Shown here: one piece after another, positions 6,949-12,985 of the stretch | Numbering within the stretch: the first letter of the stretch is position 1 | How the letters are laid out: the number at the start of each line of letters is the position of its first letter | Source of the DNA: JANNFX01 sp031380225 | GTDB lineage: Bacteria; Pseudomonadota; Alphaproteobacteria; Rhizobiales; Hyphomicrobiaceae | Direction of reading: 5' to 3' | Assembly (NCBI GenBank): GCA_031380225.1 | Contig: JANNFX010000033.1 | Span: 1 to 13,321, forward strand | Length of the DNA stretch: 13,321 bases | Translations under genes and position numbers: made by a program | Notes under the pieces: model-generated | Database searches by the model: none | The model's input: only the letters and a program-made list of their open reading frames with translations | What the model was told of the DNA's origin: nothing

Positions 6949-9273
6949 GTGAAAAGCAAAAAGCCACACCGGCCGTTTTCATCTAACAAGAAAAAGTCCG
7001 CTCCAAACCGGCACCCAGTCGCCAGCGGCGTACCGCTGCCGTCTGAAGCCGACATTTTGGCGATGATTGCCTCGTCAGAAACCAAAGTTGGCAAGCGCGA
7101 GATTGCGCGCGCGTTTGGCATCAAGGGGTCGGCTAAGATCGGCCTCAAGCGCGTTTTGAGCGATATGGCCGGCAACAGTGCCATCAAAGGCCACCGAAAA
7201 AATATTACTGAGCCCGGCAAACTTCCGGCCGTAACTACTCTTGAGGTCATCGGCCGCGATAGCAACGGCGATTTGATTGCCGAGGCGTTGGACTGGAACG
7301 ACAGCAGCGCGCCGCCGAAGGCCCTTATCATCACGCGGACGCATGGATTGGAAGGCGAACAGTTGACGATCGCACCCGGCGATCAAATCCTCGCCAAAGT
7401 AAAACTGCTTGTGGATACGGCTGGTCTCAATGGCGTGGCATACGAAGCCGAGCCGATCCGCAAACTCGCTCGCGATACGCGCCGCCTGCTTGGCATCTTT
7501 CGCAGCCGGGAGGGCGGAGGGGGGGCAATTGAACCTGTTAATCGCAAGGAATTAAAAAGCTGGAATTTGTCTCGCGGACGCGAAGGCGACGCAAAAAACG
7601 GCGACCTGGTTCGCTTTGAACTCCGCCGCTCCGGCAGATTTTCAACGCCCGAAGCGCGCGTTCTGGAATCACTCGGCAACCCAACCGACGAACGCAAGAT
7701 CAGCCTGATCGCAATCCATGCCCACGGCATTCCGGAAGATTTTCCAGCAGCCGTTATGGGCGAGCTGAGTAGCCTGCCACCACTCAATCCGAAAACCCGC
7801 ACCGATCTCCGCGCCATTCCCTTGATCACAATCGACCCAGCGGACGCACGCGATCACGACGATGCCGTTCATGCCGAACTAGATACAGACCCCAAAAATC
7901 CTGGCGGCTTTGCCGTCCTCGTCGCCATCGCAGACGTCGCGCACTACATTCGCCCTGGCACCAAGCTTGACCGCGAAGCAGAACTGCGCGGCAACTCGGT
8001 CTATTTTCCGGATCGCGTTGTGCCGATGTTGCCCGAAAAGATCTCAAACGACCTGTGCTCACTGCGCGAAGGCGAAGACCGGCCGTGTTTGGTTGCTCGC
8101 CTGGTCTTTGACAAATCGGGCGAGAAGCGCAGCCATAGCTTCGTGCGCGGCATCATGCGATCGGCAGCCAAGCTATCCTATGAAGAGGCTCAGGCCGCCA
8201 TCGACGGCCAGCCGTCAGACAAGTGCAAACCACTCCTTGATAGCGTCTTAAAACCGTTGTGGGCTGCCTATGCGGCTTTAAAATCAGCGCGCGACCGCCG
8301 CGAACCGTTGGATCTCGATTTGCCTGAGCGCAAAATCAAACTCGACGCCGAAGGCCGCATCGCCCGCATTTACATCCCCGAACGGCTCGACGCGCACAAG
8401 CTTATTGAAGAAATGATGATTCAAGCCAACGTGGCTGCAGCCGAAACTCTGGAAGGCAAAAAACTTCCAGTGGTCTACCGCATTCATGACCGCCCTTCCG
8501 ATGAAAAGTTGAGGAGCCTGCGCGAATTCCTGGAGACGCTGGGCTTGAAAGTTCCACCAACTGGCCAACTCAAAGCTGGCGCGTTGAACCGCGTTTTGAC
8601 CCAAGCCAAAACTCAACCGGTTCCAGAGTTGGTCAATGAGGTCGTGCTCCGCTCGCAAGCTCAGGCCGAATACAACACTGACAACATCGGACATTTCGGC
8701 TTGAACTTATCCCGATATGCCCACTTCACGTCACCGATCCGCCGCTACGCAGATTTGCTCGTCCACCGGGCCCTAATCCGCGCCTTGAAAGCGGGCGATG
8801 ACGGCTTGGACGATATGGTGATCCCGCGCCTCGACGCCGTGTGTCAGGCTATCTCCAATGCCGAACGGCGCGCCATGGCGGCTGAGCGCGAAACCATCGA
8901 CCGGCTGATCGCGACCCACCTCGCCGATCGCATCGGCGCTGAATTCGAAGGCCGCATCGCGGGGGTCACACGCTCAGGACTGTTCATCAAGTTGAAGGAA
9001 ACCGGAGCCGATGGTTTTGTGCCGATCTCAACCCTTGGCGCCGACTATTTCAACTATATCGAACAAACGCATTCCCTGACCGGCAGCAAAACTGGGCTGA
9101 CATTCCGGCTCGGCAACCAGGTTACCGTCAAGTTACTCGAAGTCATCCCCGCGGCAGGCGCGCTACGGTTCGAGATGATTTCAGAGGGGACGCGGGGTGT
9201 CGCGGTGCGCGGCTCCGAGAAAGGTTTTCGTGGCCGCCAAATGCCCGGCAACCGGCGCCCGTTCCGGCGCTAA
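6949..9273 (+). CDS. rnr: Ribonuclease R, 3'-5' exoribonuclease
   Basis: This 774-aa protein is a processive, hydrolytic 3'-5' exoribonuclease that degrades structured RNA in the cytoplasm and takes part in RNA quality control. A basic N-terminal tail precedes a helix-turn-helix-like segment (about 27-75) and cold-shock RNA-binding domains (to about 250). The RNB catalytic domain carries IDPADARDHDDA (295-306). By family comparison D296, D302, D304 and D305 are the metal ligands, and the aspartate matching D304 is catalytic in Escherichia coli RNase R. ADVAHYI, RGNSVYFPDRVVPMLPE and YAHFTSPIRRYADLLVHR are further RNB hallmarks. An S1 domain follows (about 663-745), then a short arginine-rich C-terminus. 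The start is GTG, with a weak purine-rich SD (GCAGAGAG) just upstream and no earlier option. It lies 101 nt after the EPS genes. Confidence 0.97.
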   Translation: MKSKKPHRPFSSNKKKSAPNRHPVASGVPLPSEADILAMIASSETKVGKREIARAFGIKGSAKIGLKRVLSDMAGNSAIKGHRKNITEPGKLPAVTTLEVIGRDSNGDLIAEALDWNDSSAPPKALIITRTHGLEGEQLTIAPGDQILAKVKLLVDTAGLNGVAYEAEPIRKLARDTRRLLGIFRSREGGGGAIEPVNRKELKSWNLSRGREGDAKNGDLVRFELRRSGRFSTPEARVLESLGNPTDERKISLIAIHAHGIPEDFPAAVMGELSSLPPLNPKTRTDLRAIPLITIDPADARDHDDAVHAELDTDPKNPGGFAVLVAIADVAHYIRPGTKLDREAELRGNSVYFPDRVVPMLPEKISNDLCSLREGEDRPCLVARLVFDKSGEKRSHSFVRGIMRSAAKLSYEEAQAAIDGQPSDKCKPLLDSVLKPLWAAYAALKSARDRREPLDLDLPERKIKLDAEGRIARIYIPERLDAHKLIEEMMIQANVAAAETLEGKKLPVVYRIHDRPSDEKLRSLREFLETLGLKVPPTGQLKAGALNRVLTQAKTQPVPELVNEVVLRSQAQAEYNTDNIGHFGLNLSRYAHFTSPIRRYADLLVHRALIRALKAGDDGLDDMVIPRLDAVCQAISNAERRAMAAERETIDRLIATHLADRIGAEFEGRIAGVTRSGLFIKLKETGADGFVPISTLGADYFNYIEQTHSLTGSKTGLTFRLGNQVTVKLLEVIPAAGALRFEMISEGTRGVAVRGSEKGFRGRQMPGNRRPFRR

Positions 9274-9332
9274 ACAGCAATCAGTGCTGAAAAAATACAC
9301 AGTCCAACCGAGAAAGAACGGCCGTGCGATCC

Positions 9333-9344
9333 GGTCGCGCGACC
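9333..9344. repeat. Perfect 12-bp palindrome in the rnr-DUF983 gap
   Basis: GGTCGCGCGACC is fully self-complementary and lies in the 90-nt gap between the rnr stop and the DUF983 start. No T-run follows, so it is not a typical terminator. It could be a protein binding site, but such GC-rich palindromes also arise by chance. Confidence 0.4.
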
Positions 9345-9363
9345 ATACTTCTCTTGTAAACAC

Positions 9364-9840
9364 ATGGTACTGGATCAATATAAAGTCATGCAAGCCATCG
9401 AAATTATCAAATCGCCGAGCAAACTCTCGGGCTCCGACCGCCCGCTTTGGTCAGCCATGAAGCGCGGCTTTGGCCAGAACTGCCCAGCGTGCGGCGAGGG
9501 TGAAATTTACACGTCGTACCTCAAGGTTGCGTACGCTTGCCCAAAATGCAGTGAAGAACTGCATCACCATCAGGCCGACGACGCGCCGCCTTATTTCACA
9601 ATACTGATCGTCAGTCACATTATCGGCGCCGGCATTTTATGGCTCGAGTTGAACTATGCGCCCTCGACATGGGTTCACTGGGCGATCTGGCTTCCGCTGT
9701 TGCTGGTCATGACTCTGACCCTGCTGCCGCGCATCAAAGGCGCTCTGGTCGGTCTGCAGTGGGCCAATCGGATGCATGGTTTTGGGAACGAGGACGAAAG
9801 CAGTTTTCCAACAACAGATCCTGCAAAATCACCTCAGTAG
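9364..9840 (+). CDS. DUF983 small membrane protein with zinc ribbon
   Basis: This 158-aa protein has an N-terminal CPAC...CPKC pair of cysteine motifs, which should bind one zinc ion. A short histidine/aspartate-rich segment (HHHQADDAP) follows. Two membrane helices come next (YFTILIVSHIIGAGILWL and WAIWLPLLLVMTLTLL), and then the RIKGALVGLQWANR segment typical of DUF983. The molecular function of the family is unknown. Placement after rnr and before rpmG is a familiar alphaproteobacterial arrangement. The start is uncertain: ATG at 9364 gives an unusually long N-terminus and lacks a clear Shine-Dalgarno sequence, and an in-frame ATG at 9388 is an alternative. It is probably co-transcribed with rnr. 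Confidence 0.85.
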   Translation: MVLDQYKVMQAIEIIKSPSKLSGSDRPLWSAMKRGFGQNCPACGEGEIYTSYLKVAYACPKCSEELHHHQADDAPPYFTILIVSHIIGAGILWLELNYAPSTWVHWAIWLPLLLVMTLTLLPRIKGALVGLQWANRMHGFGNEDESSFPTTDPAKSPQ

Positions 9841-9938
9841 CAGCTCTTATGCGAGCCAGAAAACGGCCGTTGAGCCTTGTTATACAAACTAAAAATCAAC
9901 CTGTCTTGATCGCGGTATAATATCACGAACTGGTCGCC

Positions 9939-9966
9939 TTGACAGGATGAAATCCCCGAGTATGGT
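9939..9966 (+). promoter_or_regulatory. Predicted sigma-70-type promoter of rpmG
   Basis: A perfect -35 hexamer, TTGACA (9939-9944), is followed by a 16-nt spacer and TATGGT (9961-9966). Transcription would start near 9973 and give a 5' leader of about 39 nt before the rpmG ATG at 10012. A nearby TATAAT at 9916-9921 has no matching -35 and was not chosen. Ribosomal protein genes usually have strong promoters, which fits. Confidence 0.55.
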
Positions 9967-10011
9967 GCCGCCTTCCTATTGCACCTGCATTTGACCTTAA
10001 GGCTCAATTCA

Positions 10012-10179
10012 ATGGCCAAGCCTGTAACTCAGAAGATCAAGCTGCTTTCGACGGCAGGCACTGGCTACTTCTATGTGACAAAGAAGAATCCTCGCACGTC
10101 GACAGAAAAGATAGTTTTCAAGAAATACGATCCCGTCGTGCGCAAGCACGTAGAATTCAAGGAAACCAAGATTAAGTGA
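10012..10179 (+). CDS. rpmG: 50S ribosomal protein L33
   Basis: This 55-aa basic protein of the large ribosomal subunit matches the alphaproteobacterial L33 almost end to end: a MAK start, KIKLLSTAGTGYFYVTKKNPR, then KYDPVVRKHVEFKETKIK. It has none of the zinc-binding cysteines found in the CXXC form, so it is the zinc-independent paralogue. The ATG at 10012 is chosen over an in-frame upstream ATG at 9979, because it gives the conserved N-terminus and has AAGG (9999-10002) 9 nt upstream. It appears to be transcribed from its own promoter at 9939-9966. Confidence 0.97.
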   Translation: MAKPVTQKIKLLSTAGTGYFYVTKKNPRTSTEKIVFKKYDPVVRKHVEFKETKIK

Positions 10180-10254
10180 GATTTCGATCGAACGCGACGC
10201 GAACGATTTGGAGCAGTTCTTTTTTATTTGATGGCCGCTTTTAAAAGTCTCGAC

Positions 10255-10311
10255 CAGGGCCCATGTCCGTTCGGCAGCGGGGTAAGCATTCCGAACAAGA
10301 CACGGGCCCTG
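10255..10311. repeat. Long imperfect inverted repeat (hairpin)
   Basis: The left arm, 10255-10274, begins CAGGGCCC. The reverse complement of the right arm, 10291-10311, also begins CAGGGCCC. The arms share CAGGGCCC, TGTC and GTTCGG, with one mismatch and a one-base bulge, so about 18 base pairs enclose a 16-nt loop. No T-run follows on either strand, so it is not a typical intrinsic terminator. It could be a small RNA stem, a processing site or a remnant of transposon ends. Confidence 0.7.
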
Positions 10312-10607
10312 ACCTGATGACCCGATGAGGTCGAAGAGGGCGTCGACTTTCACCAGGCGCCGTAACCGTGTAACCGGCTACGAATTTCCCCGCTCCACTA
10401 GGAGATGCGGCAAACCCAATGGGCCGCGGGAACATGTCTAGGTTGAAGCGAATCGCATGTGCAATTTTGACCCCACCTAAGTTGTCAACAATAAATCGCT
10501 TCTGAGCGTGATTGTCAATGCAGACCAACCGGCAGTTTAAGCTCAAAAGTGGCATTTCGTGACCACTGGAGGAGGCGGCGTGTCTCCGATTGAAATGCGC
10601 AGTTTTG

Positions 10608-10629
10608 GATCAATGTTTTGACATTGATC
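10608..10629. repeat. Perfect 8-bp inverted repeat
   Basis: GATCAATG (10608-10615) and CATTGATC (10622-10629) are separated by 6 nt. A consensus -35-like TTGACA (10618-10623) lies inside, but no good -10 follows at 15-19 nt. No T-run accompanies it on either strand. It could be an operator-like site or a weak structural element downstream of pleD. Confidence 0.5.
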
Positions 10630-10718
10630 ACAATTCCGGATCACAGATTGGCGACAGAGGGCACAAATCGCCCCCAATCCATCGTAACAAAGAATAACAG
10701 ATATAAGATTAATGATAA

Positions 10719-12089
10719 CTATGCCGCATCGGCTGCGACCCGGTTGCGGCCCCGGCGTTTGGCGGCATAAAGGGCATTATCGGCACGCTTGATGACTGTC
10801 TCGGGCGTATCGTCCGCCCGTTCCAAAGTTCCAAGACCGACACTCGCAGTCACGGTCAGTGCCAAGTCGCCGTTGACGTGGAATGGTTCGGCCTCCACGC
10901 AAGCCCGCAACCGCTCTCCAACTTGGAACGCGCGGCCAATGTCCGTGTCCGGCATAATGATGATGAACTCTTCACCACCGAGCCGGCATGACAGATCGAT
11001 GCCACGTGTGTTGCGCCGGAAGCGTTCCGAAAACTCTTTCAAGACCGCGTCGCCGACATCATGCCCATACGTGTCATTAACCTTCTTGAAGAAGTCGATG
11101 TCTGCCAGCAGCACTGACAGCGGCCGGCCATTGGCGATCGCGTCGCCAACCAATGTCGACATATGGCCATCCATGTAGCGGCGATTGTGCAGACCCGTTA
11201 GCGGATCGATGATCGAAAGCTCGACCGTTTCTTGCAGCTTATTGCGCAAGAAGTCCGAATAGCGCTTACGTTTGATCTGCGTGCGGATTCGCGCCAGCAT
11301 TTCTGTGCGCTCAATCGGACGCATCAAATAGTCGTTGATGCCCATGTCGAGGCCACGCATCAGCCGGGCTTCATCACCGGGCTCAACCAATATGACAATT
11401 GGCAAGTGCCGCGTTTTTTCCAACGCACGAACTTGCGAACACAGCCGCAGAGTGTCTGATCCCCGAATACTCAGCGATGCGATCAGCACATCAAAATTAT
11501 GCTCGCTTAATTTGCTTAATGCGGCAACCGGATCGCGCTCGATAAACGTGTCGTGGGTTTTGGAAAGCGCCTCAACAAGTCGCGCAGCTGACCGCGGATG
11601 ATCGTCGACGATCAGCAATCGGCCAGGACGATTGGATTGGGCTTTTTCCAATGCCGCTTTATCATTCAAACCCAACTGTTTGCTGGTTGAAGCTCTGAGC
11701 AGCATTTCATCATTCAAGACCTTCAGCCGGCCCAAATTCTTGACGCGCGTGACAAGCGCGATGTCGTCGACCGGCTTGGTCAGAAAATCGTCGGCACCGT
11801 TTTCAAGACCTTGGACACGATCGGAAGGCTGGTCGAGTGCGGTGACCATAATCACTGGGATATGCAGAGTCTTAGGATCGGCTTTCAAACGCCGGCAGAC
11901 TTCGAAACCGTCCATGCCGGGCATCATCACGTCGAGCAATACAACATCAACGCGTTCTCTCGCACAGATGTCCAGCGCCTCTGGCCCGCTGTAGGCGGTC
12001 AGCACTTCGAAATATTCGGCTGCGAGCCGCGCTTCAAGCAACTTCACATTGGCCAAAATGTCATCAACAACAAGGACGCGGGCGGTCAT
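10719..12089 (-). CDS. pleD: Response regulator diguanylate cyclase PleD
   Basis: This 456-aa cytoplasmic enzyme makes cyclic di-GMP from two GTP. Domains in order are receiver 1 (1-about 120) with phosphoacceptor D53 and acidic D9/D10, a receiver-like adaptor (about 155-275), and a GGDEF domain (about 285-452). The second receiver has serine at the phosphoacceptor position (S205), as expected for the non-phosphorylated adaptor of PleD. The active site GGEEF is at 371-375, metal-binding D330 lies in ADIDFFK, and the I-site is R362-G-I-D365, five residues before GGEEF, so product inhibition should be intact. In Caulobacter PleD controls the motile-to-sessile transition and polar development. 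Here the gene follows divK after 8 nt. Its Shine-Dalgarno TGAGG overlaps the divK stop, implying translational coupling. Length and motif positions match the Caulobacter protein closely. Confidence 0.97.
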   Translation of the reverse strand: MTARVLVVDDILANVKLLEARLAAEYFEVLTAYSGPEALDICARERVDVVLLDVMMPGMDGFEVCRRLKADPKTLHIPVIMVTALDQPSDRVQGLENGADDFLTKPVDDIALVTRVKNLGRLKVLNDEMLLRASTSKQLGLNDKAALEKAQSNRPGRLLIVDDHPRSAARLVEALSKTHDTFIERDPVAALSKLSEHNFDVLIASLSIRGSDTLRLCSQVRALEKTRHLPIVILVEPGDEARLMRGLDMGINDYLMRPIERTEMLARIRTQIKRKRYSDFLRNKLQETVELSIIDPLTGLHNRRYMDGHMSTLVGDAIANGRPLSVLLADIDFFKKVNDTYGHDVGDAVLKEFSERFRRNTRGIDLSCRLGGEEFIIIMPDTDIGRAFQVGERLRACVEAEPFHVNGDLALTVTASVGLGTLERADDTPETVIKRADNALYAAKRRGRNRVAADAA

Positions 12090-12095
12090 CTAGTG

Positions 12096-12100
12096 CCTCA
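12096..12100 (-). promoter_or_regulatory. pleD ribosome binding site overlapping the divK stop
   Basis: On the minus strand TGAGG contains the divK stop TGA (12098-12100) and lies 6 nt before the pleD ATG at 12089. A ribosome terminating on divK would sit on the pleD Shine-Dalgarno sequence, which favours coupled translation. Confidence 0.6.
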
Positions 12101-12469
12101 GGTTCCACCAATGAAGCGGCGGACGGTATCGAGGAAAGTCACAACGGAGATGGGCTTTGACACATAAGCCTCACAGCCGCCGGACCGAATCCGCTCTTCA
12201 TCGCCCTTCATGGCGAAAGCGGTTACGGCGATGACAGGAATTTCGCGCAGCTCATCGTCTTCTTTGAGCCACTTGGTGACTTCCAATCCCGAAATCTCGG
12301 GCAACTGGATGTCCATAAGAATGAGATCAGGACGATGCTGGCGAGCCAGTGAAATCGCATCAAGACCATTGCGGGTCTGAACAGTGCGGTAGCCATGCGC
12401 CGACAGCAGATCATGGAAGAGCTTCATATTGAGCTCATTGTCTTCCACAATCAGAACTGACTTCTGCAA
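12098..12469 (-). CDS. divK: Single-domain response regulator DivK
   Basis: This 123-aa stand-alone receiver protein receives phosphate in the DivJ/PleC cell-cycle phosphorelay and works through DivL/CckA to lower CtrA activity. The core is very conserved: SVLIVEDNELNMKLFHDLLSAHGYRT, then DLILMDIQLPEISGLEVTKWLKEDDEL with the phosphoacceptor aspartate in LMD, then VIAVTAFAMKGDEERI, and the switch lysine in SKPISV. I chose the TTG at 12469 because it gives MQKSVLIVED, which matches the usual DivK N-terminus and length of about 124 residues. The frame stays open upstream, and an ATG at 12526 would add 19 residues (MTYQETT...). Neither start has a strong Shine-Dalgarno sequence. It forms an operon with pleD. 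Function is firm; the exact start is not. Confidence 0.93.
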   Translation of the reverse strand: MQKSVLIVEDNELNMKLFHDLLSAHGYRTVQTRNGLDAISLARQHRPDLILMDIQLPEISGLEVTKWLKEDDELREIPVIAVTAFAMKGDEERIRSGGCEAYVSKPISVVTFLDTVRRFIGGT

Positions 12470-12618
12470 CGGTTTTGCCGCCCGCACTTGGCCCTCGACG
12501 GCCGATGTCGTCTCCTGATAGGTCATAAGCCGAAGGTCCACCTGATACCCTGCAGCCATTTGCACCGATTCTGGCTCGCACTTCGCCCGCATACAGTGCG
12601 CTAAGAGCAGTAACCAAC

Positions 12619-12647
12619 AGTTTAAGTTAGCTGTCCCCAACCGGCAA
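12619..12647 (-). promoter_or_regulatory. divK: Candidate divK-pleD promoter
   Basis: Read on the minus strand, TTGCCG (12642-12647) and TAAACT (12619-12624) are separated by exactly 17 nt, each matching the sigma-70 consensus at four of six positions. Transcription would start near 12612, giving a leader of about 140 nt to the TTG start or about 86 nt to the alternative ATG. A TTAA next to TTAC overlaps the -10 with 8-nt spacing, loosely like CtrA half-sites. Confidence 0.35.
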
Positions 12648-12665
12648 AATTTGCGCCTCCGACCC

Positions 12666-12679
12666 GAATGAGCTCATTC
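12666..12679. repeat. Perfect 14-bp palindrome before DUF3572
   Basis: GAATGAGCTCATTC is fully self-complementary and ends 4 nt before the DUF3572 ATG. It occupies the place where a Shine-Dalgarno sequence would sit. It could be an operator for a dimeric regulator, or it could affect initiation on the mRNA. Confidence 0.6.
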
Positions 12680-12683
12680 TAAA

Positions 12684-12977
12684 ATGGCTAAGAAAGCGTT
12701 GTTGACGTTGGGAGTTGCTGAAGCCATGGGCTTGGAATCGCTCATTTTTTTGGCTGAAGACGAGGCCCGGCTCGGGCGATTCTTGTCACTGACGGGAACA
12801 GGTCCCGCCGAACTGCGCCAGTCGGCCGGGGAGCCAGCCATGCTCGCGGCCGTTCTCGATTATTTGTTGGGCGATGAATCGTTGCTGTTGGTATTCACAA
12901 GCTCAAAAAACTACGCACCAGAGGACGTCGCACCGGCGCAGGCGTTGTTGTCGGCTGCTGCGGCTGTACAGTCTTGA
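12684..12977 (+). CDS. DUF3572 family protein
   Basis: This 97-aa soluble, mostly helical, acidic protein contains the core typical of DUF3572: ALxFLAxDxxRLGRFLxLTGxGPxxLR (here SLIFLAEDEARLGRFLSLTG) followed by AVLDYLLGDESLLLVF. The family is confined mainly to alphaproteobacteria and has no known function. It is commonly found beside divK and pleD, as here, in divergent orientation. The ATG at 12684 lacks a clear Shine-Dalgarno sequence and lies just after a palindrome. An in-frame ATG at about 12726 would remove the non-conserved N-terminus. The next gene starts 8 nt after its stop, so the two probably form an operon. Family assignment is good; no function is proposed. Confidence 0.85.
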   Translation: MAKKALLTLGVAEAMGLESLIFLAEDEARLGRFLSLTGTGPAELRQSAGEPAMLAAVLDYLLGDESLLLVFTSSKNYAPEDVAPAQALLSAAAAVQS

Positions 12978-12985
12978 GCCGGACC

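Larger units (their letters stand above)
10180..10718. other. 539-nt gene-free region between convergent rpmG and pleD
   Basis: I find no credible protein gene on either strand; the open frames here lack family signatures and overlap repeats. The region does hold a T-rich run after rpmG (10220-10229, no good hairpin before it) and a long imperfect hairpin (10255-10311). A second hairpin lies at 10488-10515, with arms ACAAT/ATTGT and CGCT/AGCG. TTGTCAA occurs as a direct repeat at 10482 and 10512. An 8-bp inverted repeat lies at 10608-10629, and an AT-rich stretch precedes the pleD stop. No canonical terminator is visible for either convergent gene. It may be a decayed mobile element or a structured RNA region. 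Confidence 0.6.
12470..12683. other. Divergent divK / DUF3572 intergenic region
   Basis: About 214 nt separate the preferred divK start from the DUF3572 start, or 157 nt if divK begins at 12526. The region holds a candidate minus-strand promoter (12619-12647), one GANTC methylation-type site (12567-12571) and a perfect 14-bp palindrome (12666-12679). I see no clear plus-strand promoter for DUF3572. No small gene or RNA is recognisable. Confidence 0.5.

Noticed and set aside
9916..9921. Perfect TATAAT upstream of rpmG
   Set aside because: No -35-like hexamer lies 15-19 nt upstream, whereas TTGACA/TATGGT further down gives a better pair and leader length.
10183..10229. Possible rpmG terminator with a T-run at 10220-10229
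   Set aside because: Only 4-bp stems can be drawn directly before the T-run. The 10-bp palindrome at 10183-10192 is too far away.
10009..10353. 114-aa minus-strand open frame over rpmG and the long hairpin
   Set aside because: It runs antisense through rpmG, shows no family signature I recognise, and its visible upstream part is formed by the inverted repeat.
10241..10555. 104-aa minus-strand open frame in the intergenic region
   Set aside because: No recognisable domain, no clear ribosome binding site and a composition unlike its neighbours. Treated as noncoding.
10646..10670. Short GC hairpin GAGGGC/GCCCCC downstream of pleD as a terminator
   Set aside because: Six pairs including a wobble, with no T-run on the minus strand.
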